Below, piece by piece: positions 10,737 through 22,780 of a stretch of 64,000 bases of DNA. The DNA comes from Micropterus salmoides (taxonomy: Eukaryota > Chordata > Actinopteri > Centrarchiformes > Centrarchidae): assembly GCF_014851395.1 (NCBI RefSeq), contig NW_024044459.1:23326418-23390417 (forward strand). The letters run 5' to 3'. The notes under the pieces are model-generated. The model did no database searches, was not told the DNA's origin, and worked only from the letters and a program-made list of their open reading frames with translations. Positions within the stretch are counted from its first letter, which is position 1, and every line of letters begins with the position of its first letter. Position numbers and translations under genes: made by a program.

Positions 10737-12370
10737 CTGGGAGACAGAGAGAGGAGAAATTAGGTCAGATATAAATGTTTCTCTACACCTCTGATATATA
10801 AAGAGAAAAGATGTAGAAAATGTAGCTAACGCAAGATGATAACAGTGAATTGCGTTTTTGTGTAATGACACTATAGAGCCAATGTCTAATCTGATTTTAT
10901 GGTGAACAAGGAGTGTTTGCCTCAAAACAAACTTCAGTTTGTTTTTGCAACAAACTATTCTCATACATAACATGTTACAGAAATCAAATGTAAAAATTTA
11001 CAAGCAAATAAATCTAGTGTGTACTTTCTGGGGTCGGATGTAAAAATAATTATGAATAATGAAACGCTTCCTACAGGAAGATGTTTATGCATCAAGTCAC
11101 AAAAATCATATAGCTGTAATAGTAAAGACCATCTACAGTGGGCACTTCACAATATGGAACCCCCGGGGGGCAGTGTAAAAATGGAGGAAAATGTCCTGAA
11201 CATATGCTTTCCCAAGGTGCTTTGGGTAAAGGGTGGGACAGCGGGAAACTATCCTATTTATGAGCCTAATCACATTTCCTGAGTGCTGTATTTACTGGTC
11301 CAAACCCTCATAAATTCAGCCTGTCCAAGCTTTATGGCAGGCACATAAATGTCCGAGCCGCGTTGTTTAATTCACGTTGTTTAATTTCCTCCTCCCTTCG
11401 CATTAGGAAATGGAAATCTCAGATGCAGAAAAGAAGAAATTCAGTGTTATTCTGCATTTTACTACCTTCTCAAGCTCGGCTGTCATTCTTCTCTCTCTCT
11501 CCCTGTTACTCTACCTGCTTCCCTCTCTGATCTTTAGAGATTCGCCAGTGCTCTTTGGCCATGGGGCTCATTGCAGCGCTGGATTCTCAAATCTTAAGTG
11601 AGATGCTGTGTGACCTTTCAGTTTCTATTACAAAGTAAAGGTTATATTGGAGAAAAAAAGCAAAGACAAAAAAACAGAAACATATTTTTATTTATGCAGT
11701 GCAAATGGTCAGGCAAGGAGTTTATCCTTGTACTGCAAAATAATGTTGGTGCTCTCTCACTTACAAAAGCAAATGCAATGCATGTTATATGGATTTTTAT
11801 TTAGTCTTGTTAGTTAAATAAGCTGTACTGTGGTCACAGAGAAAAACAGCACACAGACAAACTCAAACACAGAGTTCAATGCAATATTGTTGTTAATATT
11901 TGTTGCACTCTGTACTTAAATCAGCGGCACATATTGTGGCTGCAGCAGTTATTAGACGTGATGACAATAACTTATTTATTTTTTACTAATTTGTAGTCTG
12001 AAAAAATGTACTTTTACATGTTTTTTCACCGTTTTATTTTCTATAAGTTTAACTTGACTGTCTTGGCTTCTCACTTATATTAAATAAAATTAATTCAGAC
12101 TCCTTTAGTTCAGTATAATATACATGGTGCACATATGTTGACAGGAAGCTAAATGCCTTTCCCTCATCAGGACTGAAGAAAAATAAAATAGAATCAACTA
12201 TGAGAAAGGTTTTCCTATTGACTTAACTGAATGTTCAAGGCCTAAAGTCATCAGCAAGAGTCTCACCCCCAAATTGAATTTGCCATTTGATGATCAAAGC
12301 AGCATGATAAAATACCTGTAAGCTTGTGCTGAACCACCAACGCAGGGGATATTGAAAGATAAAACAAGTT

Positions 12371-12560
12371 ACATTTACCTGACGGTTTTATCCAAAGCAA
12401 CTTACAATTGCTATATATGTCAGAGGTCAAACACCTCTGGAGCAACTAGGGGTTAAGCGTCTCGCTCAGGGACACAGCAGTGGATGGGTCACAATGGGGA
12501 GTTGAACCCAGATCTCTCACACCAAAGCCATGCGTCTTATCCACTGCGCCAACACCAGTT
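12371..12560 (-). mobile_element. tRNA-derived SINE
   Basis: On the minus strand the 5' part carries a Pol III A box (TGGCGCAGTGG, plus-strand 12541-12551) and a B box (GGTTCAACTCC, plus-strand 12498-12508), spaced as in a tRNA. The 3' part ends GCTTTGGATAAAACCGTCAG, the tail shared by fish SINEs and their partner LINEs. The acceptor and anticodon stems no longer form a proper tRNA, so it is not a tRNA gene. It is inserted antisense to plus and in the same orientation as the unc5c transcript. Confidence 0.82.
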
Positions 12561-12884
12561 AAATTGGATAAGACTGCTGAAAAACGAAAAAATGATCCCA
12601 AGTGAACTATCCCTTCAAGCTGCCTAAGGACGCTGAGGGACAGCAGGTGTCCCTGACTGTATTCAACTATTTTAATGTCAATGTAAGTCAGTTAGTGTAA
12701 AGTGTTAGTGTTTCCTCTTTGTAAGCTTTACCTAGCCAGTACCAGTTGGGCAGCCACAACCTTCCACCCCCACATTTCCACAAGTTATCTGTTGGTTTGG
12801 TTTGGGGACCACAGTGGCCAACACTAGAGAAAATAGTTAACTCTACGTCATGTCCCTGGAGTCCCTGGAAAACTGATGTGATGG

Positions 12885-12960
12885 CACTAAGGGTGACCCC
12901 GAATAGTCGAAGATTTGTTGCTTCGATAGAAGGAGCCTGATTTGACTGTCAATCTCTGTA
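12885..12960. mobile_element. Possible hAT terminal fragment
   Basis: GGGTGACCCCGAATAGTCG followed by a TTGCTTCGATAGAAGGAGCC motif resembles an end of a dispersed fish DNA element. The other end and target duplication are not visible. Confidence 0.28.
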
Positions 12961-13305
12961 AATGCTGTAAATAAAAATGTGAAAAGAAAGAAGCTTTAAA
13001 TAAATCTTTACAAAATGCATGAATAAATCCAATCTTGTAACCCTAATATGTGTGTGTGTGTGTGTGGTAGAAGAGGAAAAGACAGCTACCTTCTGTAGTG
13101 GCTTATAGTAAAGGAGTGTCTTGTTCAGAGTAATCAAATACTAATAATACCCATAATATACTGCTTCATCACAACTTCTCAGATGAGTGAACTATTCAAG
13201 TAACCTGTGAGTCTAAATTGATGAAGCGGATAATGACTGTAGTTCATAATTTATGCGAATGGATAAGTGCACGCTTTAAAGCTTGAAAGATTGGAAGAGA
13301 GATAG

Positions 13306-13307
<2 letters not shown>

Positions 13308-13369
<62 letters not shown>

Positions 13370-13391
13370 TGTGTGTGTGTGTGTGTGTGTG
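13308..13391. repeat. (GA)n(GT)n compound microsatellite
   Basis: About 29 GA units pass directly into about 12 GT units. The tract is bounded on each side by GCTTTAAAG-like words (13273 and 13393). Confidence 0.96.
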
Positions 13392-14464
13392 AGCTTTAAA
13401 GGATGGGAAAAGTCAGAGAGGAAATTGAGAAAGATAGAAAGGTGTAAATACTAGTGTTTCATCTGTGAAAGATAAAAGACCAGAGATGAACACATAAGTT
13501 AAATAAGTGGTCAAAAACACAGTAAAATACGACTCAGAAAAAGCTGATTATAGTTTTCTGTCTGTGTGTTGTGGTTGTGTTTACATTAAATGAAATCAAA
13601 CTTAATTTGAATTGTTTGAGACTGATACAATAGGGGGAACAGTGCACAAGTCATGATAGAACTTCATTAGGACAAATATGAGAAATGGAGAAATAACAGA
13701 AGAGAAGTTGTAACAAACATATATGTGGTGTACATTCTTACTGATATCCCAACTTAACAACAAGATACAAGGATTATTGAATATCAGAGACTCCTCTGCA
13801 CAGTTATACCGTCCGTCCGTCCATCCATCGTCTTTCCACAATCTCCATTCTAATCTTTTTGATACTTTGTTAAAACTCCACAGTTCGTGTATTCAACCAT
13901 TTACTTTGCTTCTTAGTTCCTTTACTGCAAACACTAATACGCTACTGTCAGTCAACAAAACCAATGAGGACAAATGTGTCAACCTTTTTTAAAAGTAATT
14001 TGAAGCCCCCTTCCAATTAACCTATAACTTGCTTACTATAGCAATGTCTACTGCAGTGCTAAAACAAGCAACACACACGAAAAAATAGCTGTGTGTGCGT
14101 GCATGCGTTGAAAAGTAGCACAAAGTATATAAAAAGCAAATATTTCTCATTTGCCATTAGAACCAATGGTCATTGACACACATCAGTGAAATCAACTGTC
14201 ACATCAACAATATCATAAATGTTTGTTATGTCATCCAAACAATACATTAAAAGTACTAAAAAAATATATACAACTAAGAGCATTTACTGGCAGCTTATTC
14301 ATTTTAGTGGTGAGCTCTTGTGTGATGATGCACTGAAAATAGCAGCAGTCGTTGATGATGCCTGTGAGACTGACGTGTGCTCTGCTGGGCTCAGACAAAG
14401 AGACCACATGTGGTGGATATACGGCCATTGCCACAGCATCATTAGCCACAGCTGGTGTAAGAGA

Positions 14465-14468
<4 letters not shown>

Positions 14469-14527
<59 letters not shown>
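14469..14527. repeat. (GT)n microsatellite
   Basis: About 29 uninterrupted GT units; a CA tract of opposite sense follows at 14647-14672. Confidence 0.97.
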
Positions 14528-14529
<2 letters not shown>

Positions 14530-14646
14530 TGAATGGCAGAGGGTGGCTGATTGGATCAAGCCAACCCCAGGGGAGAATGTGTATTTGTTATTTTAACTCT
14601 CACCCCCACTTCACCTGTCTCTCTCGCTTTATCCACACGCCAGTAG

Positions 14647-14672
14647 ACACACACACACACACACACACACAC
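14647..14672. repeat. (AC)n microsatellite
   Basis: About 13 AC units. With the GT tract 120 bp away it forms a complementary pair. Confidence 0.95.
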
Positions 14673-15929
14673 CCAGAGCAAACAACACCAGTAAACCTGT
14701 GGTTTATAGCCATGCTGTAGATATGAAATAATGACATTATACATGCCTGTGTGGACTTCAAATGCTTGCAGCGTGTGATCACACGTGCCCTCTGTTTCAA
14801 CTGTAACAGGATTTTAATAGAGGTTCAAGAAAAGTCCATTCTTCTTTTCTTTAGAAAGAGGAGGCTTTGTCTGATCAATTACACACTCGCTTTATTCATG
14901 TTTTCTTTCTGGTTGACCCAGTGACTGAGACATTCATTTGGATACAGGGATATTTCAAACCTTCTGCACCTGAATGCTAGATAAAAGTTTGGATGTCCTC
15001 AGTTCTTAATAACGCACTTGTTTGTAGTGTTTGGATTTTGCAATATACACCATGTGTTATGAGGAGTGATGAATTCTAATATGTAATTACTTCCACATGT
15101 TTTCTTACCCACAACTTAAGGACAAATGTCCCATGTCTTGCTCTGTAATATCAAGGCAGTTTATTGAGATATGCATCTTTCTTTGGCAGTGGAACAAAGG
15201 CTTGGTTGCATGCTGTGCAAGATAAAAGTAGGCCATGATATAGAGATATATGCTCTCTTTTGTTGCACTGGAGAGCAGCACAAAATGTTTTGAGACGCAA
15301 AGCTTTGCCACATATCTGCTACTGAGAGCAAGAACATCATAGTCACACTATGTCACAAAGAGAAACAGTGTAAATCTTGCAAAAGCAAAACAAATGGCAG
15401 ACCACAGAGCAAGAAGTGAGATAACAAAGCAAAGAATATCTATTACAAATGCTAAAATATGACATGCTTTGTGGAGCCACTACAAAGAGTCTCACATGGG
15501 AGTTGATAAGAGCACAGAGATAGAGGGTCCGTGGATAGAATCTGCCACTGAATCACAACATTCATTTTCAAAAGTAGCAGCAGGCATAAACACACAGATG
15601 CACAATAAAAGTATGACGAAAACACAAAATAGACCAGTTAAAATAAAATCTGATTCTGCTATCAAAGTCAGGCAGGGTAATCACGCTGTATCACATGTGT
15701 GTGGGGAAGCCTATGTGTGTGTGTCTGTGAATCAAGTGTTAGTATATTTGTCAGTGAGGATTATCCCCTTGATTAACTTTATTATCTGGATCCCTATAAG
15801 AACACAGATGAGTGGGTTAAAGAGCTCCTGTAGTGATTACTCTACCTATGTGTGGGCAGGGACTGAGTCAGTGCATGTTTTAAAGGGTAGAAAAAAGTGA
15901 CTAATGGAGACAATTTTTTATTATTTTTT

Positions 15930-16345
15930 TTAATTGGTCCAGTATTGAGTGAGTGCTCTGCAGTCAGCAGCAGCAAAACAGGCTTGCAACGTAATCCTTT
16001 TGGGCAATTGCGCACTGTCAGAGTACGCCCACTAATGTGCTTCTTTTTGCCAGTGAAAGGCTCAGATTGTTACCACTAAGTGTCTGACAATATTATAGAA
16101 AGGAACCCCTACAGAGATAGACCCTTTTTTTAATAACCAGAGACAGCTGCTATTCTGTGGTGTCCACCCACCAAAGTCACACAATAGCACAAACAAACTA
16201 ACCAATCGAGGCAGCGGTAGACCAGCAATGCCCTTGTTCTGCAAGGTAAAATTGACCCTGTTTTTGTCAAGGGAGTCTGGTGGCTTTAAACAGAGCACTG
16301 CGGTGACATCAAGAGGAGACAGACAGCGAAGGGATAGTCAAGACA
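15930..16345. repeat. Dispersed repeat, unclassified
   Basis: The segment with TTTTGGGCAATTGCGCAC, TTGTTACCACTAAGTGTCTG and CTAACCAATCGAGGCAGCGG is familiar as a mid-repetitive fish sequence. I cannot place its class or its exact ends, and no intact reading frame is present. Confidence 0.35.
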
Positions 16346-17944
16346 GACAAGGGCAAAAAGAGCGGCTAAAGTTATTTCTTTCAATTGACCACAGGGCTAT
16401 TATCACTGCAATATTTATTTTTATCTATTTAAGTAAAGACGGGGAAGCTGCACATTCACAGCTCCAATGCGATCAGTTTTATTTTAAGTTTTATGAATCA
16501 ATTTGGCAAATCTTTGTCTGAATAATCCTGAGGAATTAGTCTGAAGAAGGCAAGATGTGCCGAACACTGATTCATATCTAAAAATAAAGCGCTGAGTTTT
16601 CTCCTCCATAATTTAATGTCTACCTATGCAACCCTGTCTCCTAGAAATTTCCTTGATATACTACTAATTGGGCCTAGTATGTTTTATGTGAAGTGGCAAA
16701 ATGTTTTTTTCAATTGTAGGAAGTGTTTTTGTACTGCATGGTCAATATTTGGGGAAGATCTTGATTTTCGTTTAAAAAAAGTAAACATGTCTTCACACTT
16801 AACACACTTAAGTGCTTTGAGTAGCTAAACATAACCAAAAACATAAGGCATGCTTTATTTGCTACGACTGGATATTGTATGATTGAAAAATGATCTGACT
16901 TTATTGTTAAACAAAAGTAGCAGTGTAAGAAATTGAATAAGCTAAGACTAGGGCTTCTTTCATTTTGGATTCTACTTTGTGACAGCCCCTTCAAAGGAAA
17001 ATGCTGGTAAAATGTTATGTTGGGAGTTGACGGCCTGAATTCCCGTGTCACAGCTGAACCAATGAGTGAATCCACTGTTTCTGAGACGTTCACAAGGCTG
17101 TTTCTTGTATACGTATATGCACAACCGACCAGAGTCAACTTATTTGATGTGCTGGTCCACACAATGCATTGTTAACATCTGGAATGTGTGTGTCAGTGGA
17201 TCTTTGGAGAAGCAAAACTCCAGCTTAAACACTGTCTCACTGTCCTCTCCCAATCACAATACTCTCCTATACGCATCATCAGCACACACACTCAAGACAC
17301 AAAACCGTCAGACCACTGCCAGATGTGCCACACTCATTTTTATTGGCTCTGCCTGGCATCTAGAGAGGCATTGCCATAATTGGCATGCTTGTTTCCATTA
17401 TTAAACATTCACATTTGCACCTATGCTCATGTAGGCATATAAACAAAGCCACACACGCACATGCATGCACGGGCACACACATGCGCACACACACATAAAA
17501 TGCAACATGCCAACCTAGTTCTCAAGAGCCCGGTGAGTCCAGTCAGCAGAAAATAAACCGGCTAAGTGATAAATACGAAGGACAGAGGGAGGACATTAAA
17601 GCAGAAAGGCAAGAAACAAAAAGAAAGAGTTAAGATGAGAGAGGGTCAGAGGACGACAAAGAGGTGGAGGGGATGGAGGAATTAAGCAAAAAGATCATGG
17701 TCGAGCAACTGAGAGACTGGAGAAACAGAGCAGGTGGGAGAAAACATATTGAGAGTTGTAGACACAGACAGAGCGAGGGAGGGAAGAGAGAGAGAGAGAG
17801 AATGAGAGATGAGTGTTGGCAAAGCAGACCATCCATCTTTCTCTTCTGCTGCCATCAGCTTTCTTGACACAAACCCAGACAATTGGCTATAACTGTCTGT
17901 GTGTGTTTATCAGAGGATAATACCAACAAATACCACACACACCT

Positions 17945-17946
<2 letters not shown>

Positions 17947-17980
<34 letters not shown>
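17947..17980. repeat. (AC)n microsatellite
   Basis: About 17 AC units following an A/G-rich tract at 17580-17810. Confidence 0.96.
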
Positions 17981-17982
<2 letters not shown>

Positions 17983-18136
17983 CGCCTCCTGATGTGTAGC
18001 TAAGTAGAATAGTAATGAAGCTATTCATTAGTGCAGTAACAAAGACCATTACTGGCTAATCAACAATCTTCAAACTCAATCGAGGAAAGCTAATAGAAAT
18101 TTAATCCAACAGCGCACATGAATATGGTGAAGACCA

Positions 18137-18138
<2 letters not shown>

Positions 18139-18173
<35 letters not shown>

Positions 18174-18180
18174 GTGTGTG
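18139..18180. repeat. (TG)n microsatellite
   Basis: About 21 TG units with one CG interruption. Confidence 0.95.
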
Positions 18181-18390
18181 TATGTTGATATTAGACAAAA
18201 CAATTAGCTCATTTTGATAAGATGAACAAAAGGACTTTGTTCTTTCATACAATTACAGGAGAGTAACCATCATGGTGAAAAATAAACAATTTCTTCCCTC
18301 AGTATCAAATAAATGTAGCACTTAAAGTTAAATTTAGTGTCTAAATGTACCAAATTATACTACCATGATACCTGAAGTATCCTTTCATTT

Positions 18391-19135
18391 CAATCAATCA
18401 ATCAATCAGACTTTATTTCTAAAGCACATTTAAAACAACCAGGTTGACCAAAGTGATGTACACTGACATGAAACAATAAATAGACAAAATACAACACCAG
18501 ACAAATACAACATACAGCTCTCATGCCAGCTAGGCAATGATGGGCTTTAAAAACAAACAATTGAATCTTAAAATCAATCCTAAAATTAACAGGGAGCCAG
18601 TGAAGAGAGGCAAGAACAGGGTTGATATTATCTCGCTTACGAGTTCCAGTAAGGAGACGAGTGGCAGCATTTTGAATCAGTTGTAGACAAGAGAGGGAGG
18701 CCTGGCTAACACCTATATACAGAGCATTACAATAATCAAGGCGTGTTGTGATAAATGCATGTATAACCCTCTCGAAGTCTGAAAGAAACTTGCTTTCACA
18801 ACAGAATTGATCTGCTTCTCCATTTTAAAATCACAATCCATTTTAACTCCCAGGTTTGTTACAACAGACTTAACATAAGGTTGCAAAGTGCCCAGGTCTA
18901 TTTGTGAGACATCAGAGGTGCCGCTGGGTCTAAAAATCATGACCTCAGTTTTACTCTCATTGAAGTTTAAAAAATTTAAGGCCATCCAGGCTTTAATATT
19001 ATTAAAACAGTCAACCTATCTTGTTAAAGAACTACCATCTTTTCTTTTGATGGGGAGGTAGATTTGCAAATCATCTGCGTAGAAATGGAAGATGATTTTA
19101 TGTCTTTTTCCTCCTAGCTTCCTAAAACCTAATTA
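18391..19135 (-). mobile_element. L2-like LINE, 3' fragment with reverse transcriptase remnant
   Basis: Read on the minus strand, the catalytic box FYADD (YADD at plus-strand 19070-19081) is followed by LQIYLPIK, then NFNESKTEVMIF and LGVKMDCDF, and in another frame RVIHAFITTRLDYCNALYIG. These are the palm and thumb motifs of L2-type polymerases. The left end is a (TGAT/TGATT)n tail (18391-18408), also typical. The copy is 5'-truncated, has an in-frame TAG between YADD and the next motif block and a deletion with frameshift near 18790, so it is dead. Confidence 0.85.
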
Positions 19136-19381
19136 AATCAGAGATGAGAGATGCTTTTTAGGAGCACTTTGATTTCTAATCAAGTATTGAAATACTCAAC
19201 AACAGCTCTCAACTGTCAATAGAGCTGTAGAAACAAGTATTGTTTATAGTAATCCTGGTGTGATTCTGTGATATGGTAACTTTTGTAAACTGGGTTTTCC
19301 CATACTGGACCAGTGCTGTACAGCCTAAGTTATAAAAAGTTTAAAAAAAATATCTTACATGCAGCGGTACATACTTTACTA

Positions 19382-20215
19382 CCGTAAAACTTTGATTGAT
19401 AGCTCAGGCTTATTTTTTGCTAAAATCACTGAATTGAACCTGCCTATATTTGGGACCGGCGTCCATATAGGACAGGCCTTTAATTCCTTTTGCCGGAAAA
19501 CTCTTGCTCAGCAAAGTGTGAAATAGGCTACTATATAACTGTTTACTTCAACCAGTATTAAAATTACTGGTATAAAAATAATTATATCAAATAACATATT
19601 GATTACAAATCATTCATTTGATCTAGCTCTGAGAGACGGCTGAGGCCCTTTTATTTTGTAGGCAAGTAACGGAAACAAGCATACCCAAGATCAGGTGCAG
19701 GGAGTGTGGCACAAGAAACAGAGAGCAATGGACTTCACACGATTTCACATGACAGTAGACTTTTCTCAACTTGGATAAATTTTTATGAAAAGTCGTTTTT
19801 GATTTCTTTGATCGGTGGACCCTTACAGACTAAAGGAATATAAATAATCAAGGGGTGGACACGTTACGGACTTAACGAGCGCTCCAAAGGTCAGGACACT
19901 TTCTTGTTTTATAAATCTATTGATGCCAGAATTAGACTATGGTGCTCAGTGTTTCTGTAAAATGAACTGAACGATTGAATTGTGGAGATCTAACTGATCT
20001 AACGATGTTTAACATGTCCATATTGACAATAGCTTAGAACTGGCTAAAGCAAGCGACCCAGCGGGCTTTTAGAGGTTTTATACATCCAGAGAATTTCTGT
20101 AAAAACATGGCCAGGCATCATATCGAGGCCTGCATATATTTGTCAAAATGTGTGTACCCACACCAGGCCAGTAAAGCGGGTGTTTGGGACTCAGCTACTA
20201 ATTAAAGTTTTACAG
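19382..20215. mobile_element. Non-autonomous TIR element with TA target duplication
   Basis: The left end CCGTAAAACTTTGATT and the reverse complement of the right end, CTGTAAAACTTTAATT, form 16-bp imperfect terminal inverted repeats. Each end is flanked by TA, as expected of Tc1/mariner-type insertion. The 834-bp interior has no long frame. The TA duplication is short enough to be chance, so superfamily assignment is tentative. Confidence 0.6.
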
Positions 20216-20434
20216 TATAAAGACAACTGAAACAGTTTTTGCTTCGCTTCCCAAGTTAGTGGCCGAAAATTTTTTTAGTCATGTTTTTCTCATTGAGAAT
20301 ACATCACAATGAGAGGATGATGCAGCTGGTCACACTGAATTTGTTCAATACCATTAATGTTTCTATCTTTATATAAAGCAATAGGAACTCTGAAATCTAC
20401 TCAGACTATTCACTCTCTTAACTTTCACTTTATT

Positions 20435-20815
20435 ACCTCCACCAAGATGGTTATGTTTTCAGTGGCTGGAGCATTATGGGAAAAACTACCGACTGGATTT
20501 ACATGAAACTTGGTGGAAGGAGGAGCCCATTAAATTTTGTAGTGAATCATCATTACAGGGCAGATATAGGAAAGTTTTTCACTTTCGTTGACATTGCAAG
20601 ATAGGGCCTGTGGTAAAATTCAACCGACCTGTGCAAAATACATAATAAAATGCGACAGCTGAGATGAGAAGGCGTCAGCACAAACATATTTTAACATACT
20701 GTAATTCCAATAGTTTTGGAAATATATCCAGGTATATTTATAGTGGTTGCATATCATAGAAGACTGGACGGTTGGCCGTGGCAGAGGTCTGTGCTCTCCG
20801 ACTGACCTTCTAGTG
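20435..20815. repeat. Dispersed fish repeat (ACCTCCxCCAAG type)
   Basis: It opens with ACCTCCACCAAGATGGTTATG, continues with ATGAAACTTGGTGGAAGGAG and CATTGCAAGATAGGGCCTG, and closes with GCAGAGGTCTGTGCTCTCCG and CCTTCTAG. This order matches a repeat I know as widespread in teleost and other vertebrate introns. The interior is shortened. The next element is inserted almost at its right border. Confidence 0.65.
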
Positions 20816-20823
20816 TTCTTACT

Positions 20824-22780
20824 CAGTGGCGGTTCTAGACCAATTTTGTTACTTAAGGGGGCCAAGCTGGTGGCAGGTGTTTAGTCAGAGGGGCACATTC
20901 AATCCAGGACAAAAGAGACAAAGGCAATGTTCAAGCTTTCAAAATCTCTTGTTTAGTATATAATGTAATGTTTTAGTATGTTTCAGTAAGTTACAGTCAT
21001 TTGTTTCAGTAACAGGATCTTTTCAGTAACTTAGTTATAGTTTTATTAAATTACATTATACAAAAAACCCATTCCTGTTAACTTCAGCTGAAGTTACAGA
21101 ACATTATTTGATGTAACACTTCTTAATAAGGCTCAATGAACAGTATAAGCTCTTGTGTACTAGACATTCTCTGGATCCCAGTTTGTATTTTGTATCCCAC
21201 TATAACTTTTGTTAGGAAACAACAAACTTCTCCATATTCTCCCCTGTTATTAGTCCTGATGTGAAGTATACACAAAATTAAATACTTAGGCCATCATCTG
21301 TGCATTATAAAGGGGGATAAATTTTATGGCAGGTTGAAATAATTGCTTGAAAAATAGAAATTTCTCCATATTCACTCCTGTTATTAGTCCTGATGCGAAG
21401 TATACACAAAATTAAATGCTTGATAGAAGGCCTTCATCTGTGGGATACATATTTTGGTAGACTGCATGTCCACCCAGGTAGGACCAGTAGGCTACTGTTA
21501 TCGCTTTTTGTGCATGAAAAGTGCTGTTTAAATGTAATACATTATTAAATTGTTATAATAATTTACCCTTTAAGGAGGGGGACTCAGAACAATTTCCAGC
21601 AATATCCAAAGGAAACATGGAGTACAAGGGGAAAATATTGTCTACAATGCTGCATACAGTTTAATGTACATTTCGTCGCAAGGAAAATATATTGCTATGA
21701 TTACTGTAGACCAGGGCAATTCAATTACAGATTCAATTGGGCCAGATTTTAAAACCAGCACACAGAGATGAGCCAGACATTTTCTCATGAGTTGGGATCA
21801 TTAAGATTTTATTGACACACTTGTATTGGTAATCCTTATTGGTTAAGTTCTTTATCGATGCTCTTATCAGTCCTATTTATTACTAGATAATTGCAAATAT
21901 TATTAAAAAAATCATTTAACATTTTTTATTAACTAAATGTTGTTTCTAGAGCAGCAACAGGATTTACAACAGCAAAGTCATTAATATCTCACTGGAAACA
22001 AATCTAACATGTCAGTAAAATAAATCATATTCCTGACATCAACATACTGAGTGAAGTTTAGAAATAATGAACAGCTCAGTCCCTCCTCTCCTCCTTCTCC
22101 TTCTGCTGCTGCTGATAGAGAGGAGGGCTGGTCTGTCTCCACCAGCTGAGTTTATAATGTGCCATATTTTAATGTAAGTGGCAAACTAAGCTGAACAGTC
22201 ACTAAAGACAGACAGCTTTCACTTTAGCTTGTTTGTAACAATAAGCTATTATCTGAACTAGCGCTGTGCTTGTGTAAAACCTGAGACTGAGCAGAGCGTG
22301 TTTATGCTTATTAAACAGGAGTGTTGGTAAAGAATTGGCTTTATTGTACCAGCTAAGTCTTTATTGTACCACGTACATACACAAACCAGTGTAGTTGTCA
22401 ATGCCCGCAGATCAGCTGGCTGACTTCGATCCGTGTGTGTGCGTGCACGTGTGTGTGGAGGCGCTCTGCAGACACACAAAGGAGCGGAGAGGCTGCAGGT
22501 CGGTCAGTTATGTTGAGCCTTGATTGGCAGTGATCGGTACAGCGCATGTGAAACTCAACCATGATGATAAGGAAACGATATAGCTCACTCTTTAGTGACT
22601 TCCATTCACTATACATGTAGTTTACTTTTGTTGTTATATCTATTAGATTATGTGCTGGACCACATGGAGGTTGCTTCAATGGGGCTGCTTTAGACTTTTC
22701 GTTCAGCAGGGGGACCATAGGGGGGGTCCAAGGTCTGTGTTACTGGCCAACGTTGCCCCCCCCCCCCAAAACCGCCACAG
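20824..22780. mobile_element. Non-autonomous hAT-type transposon, 1957 bp
   Basis: The ends CAGTGGCGGTT and, reverse-complemented, CTGTGGCGGTT are 11-bp terminal inverted repeats with one mismatch. They are flanked by a perfect 8-bp duplication TTCTTACT (20816-20823 and 22781-22788), the hAT signature. No transposase frame is left inside. It contains a diverged internal duplication (about 21229-21300 and 21363-21436, offset 134 bp) and a run of 12 or more C near the right end. It is a sizeable element and the clearest transposon in the window. Confidence 0.85.
21229..21436. repeat. Diverged tandem duplication inside the hAT element
   Basis: TTCTCCATATTC…CCTGTTATTAGTCCTGATG followed by GAAGTATACACAAAATTAAA occurs twice, 134 bp apart, with scattered differences. 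Confidence 0.85.

Larger units (their letters stand above)
10737..18390. other. 3' part of the 28-kb intron inside Ig2
   Basis: No coding sequence was recognised. It contains a tRNA-derived SINE, a possible hAT end (12885-12960), a long GA/GT compound repeat, several GT/CA microsatellites and a dispersed repeat at about 15930-16345. The segment 16540-16610, with GAAGAAGGCAAGATGTGCCG and AATAAAG, may be another retroelement tail. Confidence 0.7.

Noticed and set aside
12371..12560. tRNA gene suggested by good A and B boxes
   Set aside because: The stems do not pair as in a tRNA and the unit carries a LINE-type tail, so it is a SINE.
14219..14596. 125-codon frame containing a poly-Cys-Val run
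   Set aside because: The run is the translated GT microsatellite and the rest has no similarity.
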